This document shows, piece after piece, positions 32,212-42,799 of a stretch of DNA of 64,000 nt (within the stretch, counting starts at the first letter, position 1; the number at the start of each line of letters is the position of its first letter). Origin of the DNA: Gonocerus acuteangulatus (taxonomy: Eukaryota > Arthropoda > Insecta > Hemiptera > Coreidae); NCBI GenBank assembly GCA_946811695.1, contig OX328128.1, forward strand, positions 25,886,701 to 25,950,700, read 5' to 3'. The notes under the pieces are model-generated. The model was not told where the DNA came from. It did not search any database and saw nothing but the letters and a program-made list of their open reading frames with translations. The position numbers and the translations under genes were made by a program.

Positions 32212-32524
32212 CACTTTTTCTTATTTCTTTTGATGGCAGGGGGTCCGTAAAGTTATACACCGTTCGTTCTGTTCAACTACTTTATTTAAAATCTTTACCC
32301 GACATGTTTCGTCCTTTGTTCGCACCGTATCAGGGGTTTTCCTTGTAAGGAAGTCCTCTCTTCATGTTCTCTCTTGCGAGTCAGGCATAATACTTTGCGA
32401 ACAAAACACGAATCATGTCGGGCAAAGATTTTAAATAAAGTAGTTGAACTGAACGAACGGTGTACAACTTTACGGACCCCCTGCCACCGAAAGAAATAAG
32501 AAAAACTGAAAAATATATATTGGG

Positions 32525-32562
<38 letters not shown>
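32003..32562. mobile_element. Inverted Penelope-like tails between TA tracts
   Basis: TA tracts lie at 32003-32059, 32158-32209 and 32526-32562. The segments 32210-32335 and 32400-32515 are about 120-bp inverted copies (shared GGGGGTCCGTAAAGTT and ACTACTTTATTTAAAATCTT). A shorter third copy is at 32060-32125. The inner ends carry degraded hammerhead cores. Opposed tails are typical of Penelope-like element insertions. No reverse transcriptase is present. Confidence 0.5.
32297..32337 (-). ncRNA. Degraded hammerhead-like motif
   Basis: On the minus strand ACCC and GGGT (4-bp stem I) flank CTGATA and CGAAACATGTC. ACATGT supplies a 2-bp stem III, and GTC is the cleavage triplet. The CTGATGA core reads CTGATAC, so an invariant G is lost and stem II is poor. 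It is probably inactive. The inverted partner at about 32400-32430 is further decayed. Confidence 0.45.
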
Positions 32563-32566
<4 letters not shown>

Positions 32567-32609
32567 TTATTTTAACACTGAATCTTTTCATAATATACTT
32601 TATATGATA

Positions 32610-32863
32610 TCGTCCCTGCCATGTCAAACTATCGAATATGCAAAAATTCGTTTATCGGATTCCAGTCTTTGCTCTTAGATTGTGGACGATACGGCTTGTT
32701 GTAAATTGTCGTAACTCTAAACCCTTTAAAACAGCCTTTAATGTCTTAAATAAAGTATGGAATAAGACCATTTTTCAATATATTACTTCGTAAATGGATA
32801 GGATATGTTCGTTCCTATTTTGCTTCGATTTACATATTCGATAGTTTGACATGGTAGGGACGA
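32610..32863 (+). mobile_element. MITE family A, intact copy
   Basis: The TIRs begin TCGTCCCTGCCATGTCAAAC and, on the other strand, TCGTCCCTACCATGTCAAAC, extending over about 33 bp and flanked by TA. It is 254 bp long and noncoding. The TA duplication suggests a Tc1/mariner-type MITE. It serves as the uninterrupted reference for 23757-24478. Confidence 0.85.
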
Positions 32864-34512
32864 TATAGAAGCCACTTCATGAGCAACCTAACAGAATACA
32901 TACATAACTTTAGCTTTAACTATGGAAGACCATCCATTGGTAGGGGCTCGTCCGAAATATGTAATATGCTAATATTCATGATTTGTCCCTTTTTAGGCCA
33001 AGCAAGTAATATTTGTTGATGCTTTCAATCAATGTGAATCAATTTTCAAATGTATTTTTTTTTTAACATTAACTAGTTTTTGTCAAATATATTTTAGGAT
33101 TTTTTGCTAATTTCTGGACTTAGTTAACAACAAGATAATAACAGATGTCAGAAAAAAATATACGCAAAACAAAAAATACATTTGTTATACATTTGAACTA
33201 CTTCCAAAATTGATTTCAAGCTTTGTTGACAGTAGCCAAATCCTTGAAGCCGGATTTCCGTGAAAATAGAAAAATGGTTATTCATCTTGGGAATGAATTC
33301 CAAACAATTTATGCGTTGACCGCTATGCCTGGTCAAAAAGCGCACAAAACTTGATTTTTGAAGTATTTTCTCCGAACAAATTGGCCTTAAATATATGTTC
33401 AATACCTCGTGAGAGTGCCATTTCTTGAGTTTTAGGTCCCACCGTTGATTGCAAGACGGTGGTTAATCATTGAAGTACTAGAGACGAAGAAAATTTCCCA
33501 AATCCTCATGTACCAAAATCGTTCTTTCAACTTTACTTGTTCAGCCCGATAAGGTTGACGCATGTTTTTTTTTTTGTTTTAGTGGGATGTTCGAAGGACA
33601 AAAAAAAACATTTTTGTACTTTTCGAATCGTCATCATGGACGGGGATACTGAAAGAGTAAAAAATATTACACGTATCAGATTTCCTTTTGGCATATAGCT
33701 TTTGCGTCTCTCGGATTTCGGGCTTAAATATTCCGTGGGCATGTATAGAAATACCCCAGACTGAAATTAGCTGCATAAGTCCGCCTACTTCGGTGCTAGA
33801 GGTGAACGAACTCGGCAAATGACTAACAGACAGACGCGCGTTATCTCTATGTAAACATTGGAATCAAATCGAAGACGGATTAGTTTTTGCAGTACTCATG
33901 TCAGTGTCGAGCGGAAAAGATGTCTGAGGTGATCCGAGTGAAAAATCGTGTCGTGGTTGAAATATTGTTGAATTCAAACAACAAATGCGTGGTTTCGGTA
34001 TATACGGATTTCACAGATCGAATTCCAATAGCCGATGATCATATTTCGTTACTCCAACGGAAATTATCTCAAACTGTTGAGCTGAAATTTAAAAAAAGTG
34101 GGCTGAGATAGGAGCAGGTGTATTTTTTGAGGAAAAAAAATCAGTTTTGGCTCGATGAGTGTTTTTTCAATGGGCTCCACCATAACCTGAGCCCAGCCGA
34201 GTCCAGTTCAGAGGCGGGGCCGACCGAAAAATATTTGTCATGTGATTGATTTATCAGTAACGTTATGGTGGCTTTAAGACTGGTAAGTGTGCACAATGTC
34301 AAGTTTCTAACTAAACTACATCAAAAGTTATTGAGTTTTGAGCGCTTTTTGACCACTGTACGCCATTGCGCAGGGATTAATGAAGTCATGAAAACATGCG
34401 CCGTTACATGTCTAAATGTGGCAACATAGCCATTGGTGAGTAGACATTGCGCCTAGCTGGTAGGTGTCGAGACTAACTCTTTCTAGTCTTGTTGTGACTG
34501 ACCTGTCGGTCT
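32864..34512. other. Unassigned
   Basis: Frames at 33148-33402 (-), 33579-33818 (-) and 33887-34111 (+) are open but carry no motif I recognise. The last (74 codons) looks the least low-complexity, but nothing identifies it. Confidence 0.45.
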
Positions 34513-34519
34513 CTCCCTC

Positions 34520-34596
<77 letters not shown>

Positions 34597-34729
34597 TCCC
34601 TACTGTCGCTCATTTTTTTTTTGTCTTTTATTTATTCCGTCTTCGGAGTCTTTCTCTTATTTTTGCTCTCTCTTACTCCTTACTCTACCGACTCTCTCTT
34701 CCCCTCACTTATTGTCTCTACGTCTGTGT

Positions 34730-34786
<57 letters not shown>
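34513..34786. repeat. CT microsatellites
   Basis: (CT)n at about 34513-34588 and 34733-34786 with a CT-rich spacer. The 143-codon frame through them is a simple-repeat artefact. Confidence 0.95.
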
Positions 34787-34789
<3 letters not shown>

Positions 34790-34962
34790 CTCTCTCACCC
34801 CTCCTGTCCTCTTTCTTAATATCTATACCCTCACACTTCGAAGACACCATCAAATGTTGCTTGCAAACGTCAGGATCCTTCGACGAACGTTTTAAATATC
34901 CTAACTGTTCTTTAACGTCATCTGAAGCCTGCCTGTGTCCCCCGAATAATCGCCACTATAAA

Positions 34963-35220
34963 TGAATCGATCCATGCAAAAAGAACTTCAGTCCATTTTT
35001 TCCCAATATGAGTTCGGATAATATTTTCGTTAGTATGAGTAATGAATTCTTTGTATCTAAAGGTAACTTCACATTTCTATGTTAAAATGTCTTCAATCCA
35101 ATTCATAGTTGCCATAGAAACATAGTCCTAATTTTATTGTTCCATACAGAAAGGGCTTCAGTCTAGTTTTCTCAAAACTAGTGATTTTGGACTGAAGCTC
35201 TTTTTGCATGGATCGATTCA
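34963..35220. mobile_element. MITE with 33-bp TIRs
   Basis: TGAATCGATCCATGCAAAAA with the following 13 bp (34963-34995) is inverted at 35188-35220 with one mismatch in 33. The interior (about 190 bp) is noncoding and includes another partial copy of the CTTCAGTC block near 35155-35175. It is flanked by AA on both sides. The high TIR identity suggests fairly recent activity. Confidence 0.75.
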
Positions 35221-35410
35221 AATGAGATTTTAACACCGCCAAACATCTTCCTTCTTAAAATGATTTCCTATATTCGCCCCTGTAGTACCAAATCAATTTC
35301 AGAGCAAAGAATGTCAATATTTCTATTAAATAGATGTTGGTTTGTTTACATTAGGTGAAACCCTTTTGATCACGGGTACTCCAATTTTCTTTCACTTTTT
35401 TTTATTTATT

Positions 35411-35926
35411 GTTAGTTAACGTACAAGTTTTGCAGTTTTCTCTAGTTCCTTGAAGCCTTAATGCATATATGTAATGGATATATTTTATTATTCATTGTTA
35501 GTTAACGTACAAGTTTTGCAGTTTTCTCTAGTTCCTTGAAGCCTTAATGCATATATGTAATGGATATATTTTTTTATTCATTGTTAGTTAACGTACAAGT
35601 TTTGCAGTTTTCTCTAGTTCCTTGAAGCCTTAATGCATATATGTAATGGATATATTTTTTTATTCATTGTTAGTTAACGTACAAGTTTTGCAGTTTTCTC
35701 TAGTTCCTTGAAGCCTTAATGCATATATGTAATGGATATATTTTTTTATTCATTGTTAGTTAACGTACAAGTTTTGCAGTTTTCTCTAGTTCCTTGAAGC
35801 CTTAATGCATATATGTAATGGATATATTTTTTTATTCATTGTTAGTTAACGTACAAGTTTTGCAGTTTTCTCTAGTTCCTTGAAGCCTTAATGCATATAT
35901 GTAATGGATATATTTTTTTTTCCAAT
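35411..35926 (+). repeat. 86-bp tandem array, 6 units
   Basis: GTTAGTTAACGTACAAG recurs exactly every 86 bp at 35411, 35497, 35583, 35669, 35755 and 35841. Units are almost identical apart from the length of a T-run, so expansion is recent. Each unit contains the palindrome GTTAAC and ATGCATATAT. Confidence 0.95.
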
Positions 35927-35999
35927 AGAATGCTTCATTTTACCTTGTGGACGTCGAGCTTGATGGAAGCCCATCAAATAAGGAACCAACTCCAACGAA

Positions 36000-36960
36000 T
36001 CCAGGCGACATAATAATGTTCTCATTATTATTTATTTCACGTGTTTCTCTTCATTGACAATCAACAAAAAGAACAGCATCCTCTGAACCATTCATTCTAG
36101 GAAATCAGCATAGCTTATGTAATTGAATAAAATTTCAACTGTAAAAGACAGTGTTCTCCGTTAAATTGTACCTAGTAGCTATGGAAGTATAATGTTATTT
36201 TTAAGTCAACAGTGCTTATTGTCATAAAATAAGATTATCTAGTCCGGTGTTTTTTTTTTGTTTTTTTATTATTATTCTCTTTTATTGATAGTTTACAGTC
36301 TGTACACATGTACAATAAGTAAATTTGTTCAAAAATGGCTAAACACAGGATGAGATGAAGGGAGAAGGCAGACATTACTGCTACTCCCTATGACAGTTCT
36401 GGTCTGATCTTATTTTAATGTAACTCGTTTGAACTAAGTACACTATTTACAATATTTCCACTATTTCTTGCGATAAGTTGTCTCGTGGCCATGTGCGGCG
36501 GAGGCGGCGAGGAGGATTATCAGGAATAACATTGGAAGAGAGGGATCTGCCAAGAGGATTGGGGTGAGCTGGGAGTTTAGAGAAAAAAAATTGGGAATCG
36601 GGATTTGGCTAAATTATGGACAAAGGGTGTATCAGTGTCTCGGTGGATGGTTAGGTTTGAAACGTAGAAAGGAGCGTTGAGGATTTTACGAAGGACTTTG
36701 GATTGGAAACGTTGGATAATGTTTATATTTGATGGCTTAGCTGATCCCCATAGTTCTATCCCGTATGTCCATATCGGTCTTATTATGGTCTTATATATTG
36801 TCAGTTTGTTTTTTGTGTCAAGTTTTGATTTCGGTCCAATAAGTCGTCGGAGAAGTCCAAAGCGTTTGTCGCTTCTGTGTTTTTGAGGTTGGTCAGTATA
36901 GTGTTGATGTACTGGCTATCATTGCCTAGGAGTTCCTGCGTATCATGCCTTATGATTAAA
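36000..36960 (-). mobile_element. I-like LINE 3' end, interrupted by Jockey
   Basis: On the minus strand, 36955-36890 encodes DTQELLGNDSQYINTILTNL, the C-terminal signature of RNase H-bearing I-like LINEs. The matching 3' UTR lies at 36250-36000. The same order is continuous at 55990-55640, so the 640 bp between them here are an insertion. Confidence 0.7.
36250..36888 (-). pseudogene. Jockey LINE: reverse transcriptase C-terminus and 3' UTR
   Basis: On the minus strand the sequence encodes KRFGLLRRLIG, then LTIYKTIIRPIWTYGIELWG, then IIQRFQSKVLRKILNAPFYV and NLTIHRD, the thumb region that is diagnostic of Jockey. A 3' UTR and an A-rich tail (T-rich 36250-36268) follow. The 5' end is truncated inside the reverse transcriptase, as in many target-primed insertions. 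Its 3' UTR matches 5204-5320. Confidence 0.85.
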
Positions 36961-37227
36961 AAAAAACAAGGAACACCGAGAAATAGAAACGTAAAGAAAT
37001 ATCCCTGGCTTGACAACAGATATGACATACTTGACTAACATACAAATACTTAATGGCAAGACGCACCGGAACAATATGTGACAACAGTAAATGTAATCAT
37101 ATAGACTTCAATAAACTCTAGACAATAACTGGCAGCATATATAACTGCCAGTTATATATAAACACTACGCTGACCTACGTCAAGAACACAAGGATGTACG
37201 AATTTATTTGAACTCCATTAGCGCTGT

Positions 37228-37330
37228 TAGGAGGCCCAATTACATCAAATGTAGAAGTTTGACCTCTCCCCAACTGTCGTGGGTTCGATTCCCACTAGAT
37301 TGGTGGCTTTGATTTGGGAATTACAAAAGC
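37228..37330 (+). mobile_element. SINE2-like tRNA head, degenerate
   Basis: GTTAGGAGGCCCAATTACAT, a B-box GGGTTCGATTCCCAC and GGTGGCTTTGATTT follow in the SINE2 order on the plus strand. The A-box region is changed and the tail differs, so it is an old or different subfamily copy. Confidence 0.6.
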
Positions 37331-37440
37331 CTGGCAAGAAAACATCAACCAATCTGGTTTCCTATTCTGAGCAAATTCCAAAGGTAATGCATTATTGTAT
37401 CTTTTTACGGAGTTAAAAAAGAGAGGGAGGTTGAGAATGA

Positions 37441-37525
37441 GGGAGTAGGAGAGGAAACAGGAGAGAGAGAGGGAGAGAAAGAGAGAGTGTGAGAGAGAGA
37501 GAACGAGAGAGTGTATGAAGAGAGT

Positions 37526-37609
<84 letters not shown>
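37441..37609. repeat. GA microsatellite
   Basis: A long (GA)n tract, purest at 37535-37609, with GT and AAC interruptions at its start. Confidence 0.95.
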
Positions 37610-37611
<2 letters not shown>

Positions 37612-38780
37612 CTGAGCGCGGCGGTGTTGATAGAAGAGCCAGTGGTTACGCGGGCCAGGCCATTGACGTACGCAGAATTCTACCGGTCCTTGCTGCTTGG
37701 GGGGAAGGGGGGGGGGACTAAAAAGAGAACAGCCTAAGGTCCGCCACCCTGTTGCCAGATCTATCTCGTCCGGTGTCTTCTTCACTCTCGGTATGCTCTG
37801 TTTGTTCTAGTCCATGCAATCTCGGAAACCTAGTCGAAGATTTATTCACTCCTACCTTTCCGGGAAATTTGCCACATTTGACAGTTCACTTTGACGTTTG
37901 CAGACCACGTGGGCCACTTGGTTATCGCTCTAAGTAATCTAGCCTTCAAATGCTCTAAATGTCTTAAAAATCAATTTGATGTGAAATTTGGATAAGTAGG
38001 TATTCAAATTTTAGCATTATTCACCACATGGAGATGGAGCAAGTAATTAATGAATAATAAATAATAATTTTAAACGAAGTTATCTTTTGAGTAAACCAGT
38101 TGAACCAATTGAAGGAATTTAAATTTTCAATTGCAATGCAACGTACTTTTCTAATAATCCAAAGTATAAAGAGACCATTTGATAGAGTGCTTGATAAAAG
38201 AGTTAGTTGAAGAGCTGAGGAAGGCTTTGACAGATGCAGGCCACGTGGGACTGTTTATCAATGAATTGTTTACTTCACTGAACTTCAATAGATTGCTTCC
38301 ATCTTTATATTGCTTATTTTGCCTTCCATGTATGAATCTTAAGAATAAAAACAAAAAAAAAAATGAGTTAACTGAAAGAAAATAATGATATTTTTAAGCT
38401 TATTTTTTTAAATTTATTATAGTACATTGCACTATTATTATTACATTAACTTGTTCGAATATAGTAGTTTTAAAATAAATGGTCTACAATGTATTTATTT
38501 TTCAAATTTAAAGACTTCGAAACCAAATCTAAATTTAGAGTGTTAAATATTAATTTATAATTAATAATTTTATGATGTGTAAGGAATTTTGCAATATATT
38601 GACTGTTGTCAGCACCTTCTAGGCATTAAAGTCTCTGAACATGTGAAAGTTATTTAAGTTTTCACGTTGATTTTTCCTCGTTTTTATTACAACTGTTTTC
38701 TTTATTGTATTTTTACGTCGACTAGAATGTCCATCAGGAGGACCCTCCTTTGCCCGTTGTGCGATTTCTGAATCTGGTGG
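37610..38780. other. Unassigned
   Basis: The plus frame at 38179-38385 (IECLIKELVEELRKALTDAG) is followed by AATAAAAACA and a short A-run. It looks protein-like and could be a small retrocopied fragment, but I do not recognise it. Confidence 0.35.
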
Positions 38781-39480
38781 CTCGCGGTAAGTTTGAGGAA
38801 AAGAGCGCCGGAGGGAGGGGAGGGGGTGACCACTCATTGAGGATAGAATGTTCTAAGATGCCAGGGGTATGGAGAGAGCTGTCTTAGAAGTGAGGTGATA
38901 ATGGATATTTTTTTGTTTCAGACCCCATGGATCACGAATATATAGCGCTCCTGGCGGCTTAAAAATGGTCCAATTTCGGCGAAATTAGGTACAAAAATCT
39001 TTCGTCTAATTTGAAGTTCAAGTTCGTTAATCAGCAGAATCCGGCCACCGGAAGAAGCTTTTTGGAGCAAAATTCGCGTGAAAAAAATCGTAACGCTTAC
39101 GTTTTCGAGTTCATATGCCTGCAGATACTCGTTTTATAGGTTTCTTAACGTAAAAAAAAACCGAAGAAAACCATTTTTAAAGCGATATCTGTAACCGTTT
39201 TCGAGAAACATTGAAACTCCTTCTTTTCCAGACTAATTTTCAGATTGGGTATTCGGAAACGGTTAATTCAGTTGAAAGTTGTTTCAGACGTTTGATATTT
39301 ATCTATCTATGATAGGTAAATTTTGGGTCCGTTTGGAGTTAAGGAAGTACTAGAAATAAAATATTTCATTAACACGCATGTAAAGTTTTGGGATTTTTCG
39401 TGTATTTTCTAAAATACCTGGAAAACGGTTGGGAAATCGTGGCAAGTGGAAGGTGACAACATAACTTAACTTGGCACTGT
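38781..39480 (-). repeat. Family Y copy
   Basis: The minus strand carries GGGAAATCGTGG-region landmarks (39430), CTCCAAACGGACCC (39330), an ATCAGCAGAATCC-like block (39030) and TCGCCGAAATTGGACC (38970). It lacks the array present at the same place in the copy at 18790-19700. Confidence 0.65.
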
Positions 39481-39583
39481 TGTGTTGCCTTAAATCTTCC
39501 TTCTCTTTGAGATTTCATTTTATATTTTTCACGAAAGATAATAATCTACCAATAATTGCTTCTACTCCTTTGCTAATGACCCT

Positions 39584-40073
39584 AGGGTCATTCCATATCA
39601 AGTGATCCAAAATAAAAGAATAAAGTTTTTGAGTTATGAAACTTTAAGTTTTTTTTTTAAAAAAAGCACATTTTTATAATGTCACTTGATCATAAAATTG
39701 AATTTATAAAAATTTTAAGGTCATTTTTCAAACTTTAAAATTTAAATTTCTCTTAAAACGTATGTTTAAAAATTTTCAAAAAAATTGTAATTTTTCTTTT
39801 ATATTTTATCTCAGTTGTGTGTAAATTTCAAGTTGGGATCACTAGTGTTTTACTTTTTTCTCGGAAAGAAAGCAAAAAATAGATATATGCCAAAGGACTT
39901 GTTTTCTTCTTTTTTTTTCATCTTGCACCGATTCCCGAAGTTTGGCTTTTTTCCCCCCCCCCCCTTTTTTTGGGACACCCTGTGTATATTATTATTAATT
40001 CCAATATAAAGTTACTAATTAAAATAAATATGATCCCATTGAGATCCCAACTTGAAATATACACAACCGAGAT

Positions 40074-40104
<31 letters not shown>

Positions 40105-40490
40105 AAATTTTTAAACATACGTTTTAAGAAAAATTTAAATTTTAAAGTTTGAAAAATTACTTTAAAATTTCAATTTTTATAAATAAGTCATGATATAGGT
40201 ACATAATTTTAATCAACATTTAATACACTAACGAATGCCTTTTTCCACACCTTTCTAGCTTATTTTGTTTGGTAGTTATGGTCAATTTTATGATCAAGTG
40301 TCTGTCAAAAAATGTGCTTTTTTAAAAAAACTTTCAAGTTAAGTTTCGTTCAAGTTTCATAACTCGCAAACTAATAAATATAAATTCCTAAAAATTTGGA
40401 TTTTTAATATTTGTATAGCGTACTATTGATGAGCTAAATTTTAAAAAATGTAAGGGAAGAAACTTTGGATCACTTGACATGGAATACCCT
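39584..40490. mobile_element. Foldback element with long imperfect arms
   Basis: The left end AGGGTCATTCCATATCAAGT and the reversed right end AGGGTATTCCATGTCAAGTG match. Inner blocks also pair: CATACGTTTTAAG is inverted relative to CTTAAAACGTATG, and the GATCCCAACTTGAAAT blocks also pair. The arms cover roughly 39584-39840 and 40035-40490. The centre holds poly-C and GGGACACCCTGTGTATA, a mariner-like end, so another element has landed in the loop. Confidence 0.7.
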
Positions 40491-40526
40491 TAGCGACTAT
40501 CCTCCGTATGGAGGGAGGCTGTAAAC

Positions 40527-41124
40527 TAGGGATGAGCGATAGTGGATAGTTACTATCGATATATCGATAGTCTTGAACTATCGATAGAGTTATTAGGCTG
40601 TAGGATTAAATACTGACGTCTGGTGAATTAAATACTGAAAAGGAACCGTCTGGTATAAACAACCAACTACATAATGTAGCCAGGAAATACTTTTGTGTTC
40701 TAGGCTCATCTGTAGCCTCAGAACGTGTATTTTCAACTGATGGAAAAATCATTTATGAGCAGCGGAACAGACAGCCAAAGAAAAGCGGAAATGTTGTTTT
40801 TCATTTCTGGTAATATGTGGCTCAAGGAGCAAAACTAAAACAGTTAGAAATAATTGCACTTTTTTGTGCGTCTTGATATTTTTATATTTTTAAATGTTTT
40901 TTATAAATTTAGATAAATTCGTTTTTCGTCATAAACCTTTCTGTAATCTTATAAATATAAGTAATCCTGCAAGTAATAGATAATTTAACTCAATAACATT
41001 AAATTCTTCATTGGACAGGTATGTAAGGAATAGGGGAAGACACTATCGAGTAACTATCGATATTTTTTAACCAATAGTATCGGCCCATCGATGGTGCTGA
41101 ACTATCGATCATCGCCCATCCCTA
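40527..41124. mobile_element. hAT transposon remnant
   Basis: It starts TAGGGATGAGCGATAG, and the reversed right end starts TAGGGATGGGCGATGATCG. The flanking 8 bp are CTGTAAAC and GTGTAAAC (7 of 8 identical), as expected of hAT insertion. Subterminal CTATCGATA motifs cluster at both ends. It is 598 bp long and retains only the transposase tail. Confidence 0.85.
40673..40813 (+). pseudogene. hAT transposase C-terminal dimerisation domain (hATC) remnant
   Basis: The frame reads NVARKYFCVLGSSVASERVF, then STDGKIIYEQRNRQP, and stops at 40811. This matches the hallmark hATC stretch (A-x-x-Y-L with SERxFS and a following KRNR-like motif), which mediates transposase dimerisation. The BED finger and catalytic core are deleted, so no active transposase is encoded. 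The fragment lies inside its own TIRs, so it is an internal deletion derivative. Confidence 0.85.
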
Positions 41125-41881
<757 letters not shown>

Positions 41882-42087
41882 TATAAATATTAATGAGACT
41901 CTAATGAAGGGTAACTCGTTGTCTCCAGGGCCTTAGATTCATTTATTATTAATGTAAGACACCCGGTAACCAATTTTATTAACAATAAATAGTTTGAATC
42001 GAGATTACTGGAGGAAGGTAAAGTTCTTAAAACGTATTATTACGTCTTAAGAAATACTCTCTTGGAATAAAATTAATAACCCAAAAT

Positions 42088-42191
42088 CGGCGCTAATGAC
42101 CTAGAAGTAGATGCGCCGTAAAAAAAAAAAAATAATAAAAAAAAAAAAAATAAAAAAAAAAAATAAATAAAAAAAAAAAAAAAAAAAAAAA
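42088..42191 (+). mobile_element. Ultra-short SINE1 copy (3' hairpin plus A-tail)
   Basis: Only the last 32 bp of SINE1 remain: CGGCGCTAATGACCTAGAAG and then TAGATGCGCCGT. An A-rich tail of about 70 nt follows. It is flanked by AACCCAAAAT at 42078-42087 and 42192-42201. CGGCGC and GCGCCG form a stem, so the retained part is a hairpin next to the tail. Confidence 0.85.
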
Positions 42192-42799
42192 AACCCAAAA
42201 TAGTATAAAACGTGTCTGCCGTAGAATGTGTGACATTCAGTCGAGATACTCGATGTACATCATGATAAAGATGGGTTGACTAGGTAGCAACGGTAAGATT
42301 TTCTAAACGACACACAGTGTCCACGAGCAGTGTTCAAAAATAAGAAAAATAAAATTTCAAAAACAATTTTTTGATGGTCAATATTAAAATTAGAACCTTA
42401 GAACAGAAATAAAACATCAAAATTAGAATATAAATACAAAGACTAAAAGCTAAGGCTTAACTTGAATTGTTGATACTAATACAAATATTAAAACTCGTTC
42501 GGTTAGTAAATATTTACTTTGGCTGTTCCAATCTTATTACTTGAACATTTACATTCTTCATTTAACATGTTCAAGTGCCAGTCCTAAGTGAATTGTTGAT
42601 TGACTAATCTTGGCCAACAGTGCAAAAATGGGTAAGTTCTAGTGTTTTAAATATTTAAGAAATTCTCATCATTTATTCGTCTTTGGAAATGATTTAAGAA
42701 AAAAAGTAAAATAACGGGTTTTTCATACTTTAACCATAAATAGTACATTGCTTCACGATTATTTTGATACCTAGTTTACCTGCTTTTGACTGCTTCTCA

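Noticed and set aside
34464..34895. Long Ser-Leu-rich frames in CT/GA tracts (also 10403-10658, 27299-27967, 37405-37785)
   Set aside because: They are translations of (CT)n or (GA)n and are open on several frames at once.
39950..39990. Complete mariner element at the GGGACACCCTGTGTATA end
   Set aside because: No matching left end or transposase found. It sits in the loop of a foldback and can only be called a terminus-like fragment.
42620..42645. First coding exon ATGG with GTAAGT donor
   Set aside because: Only four coding bases and no convincing second exon. Kept only as a remark under the coding remnant.
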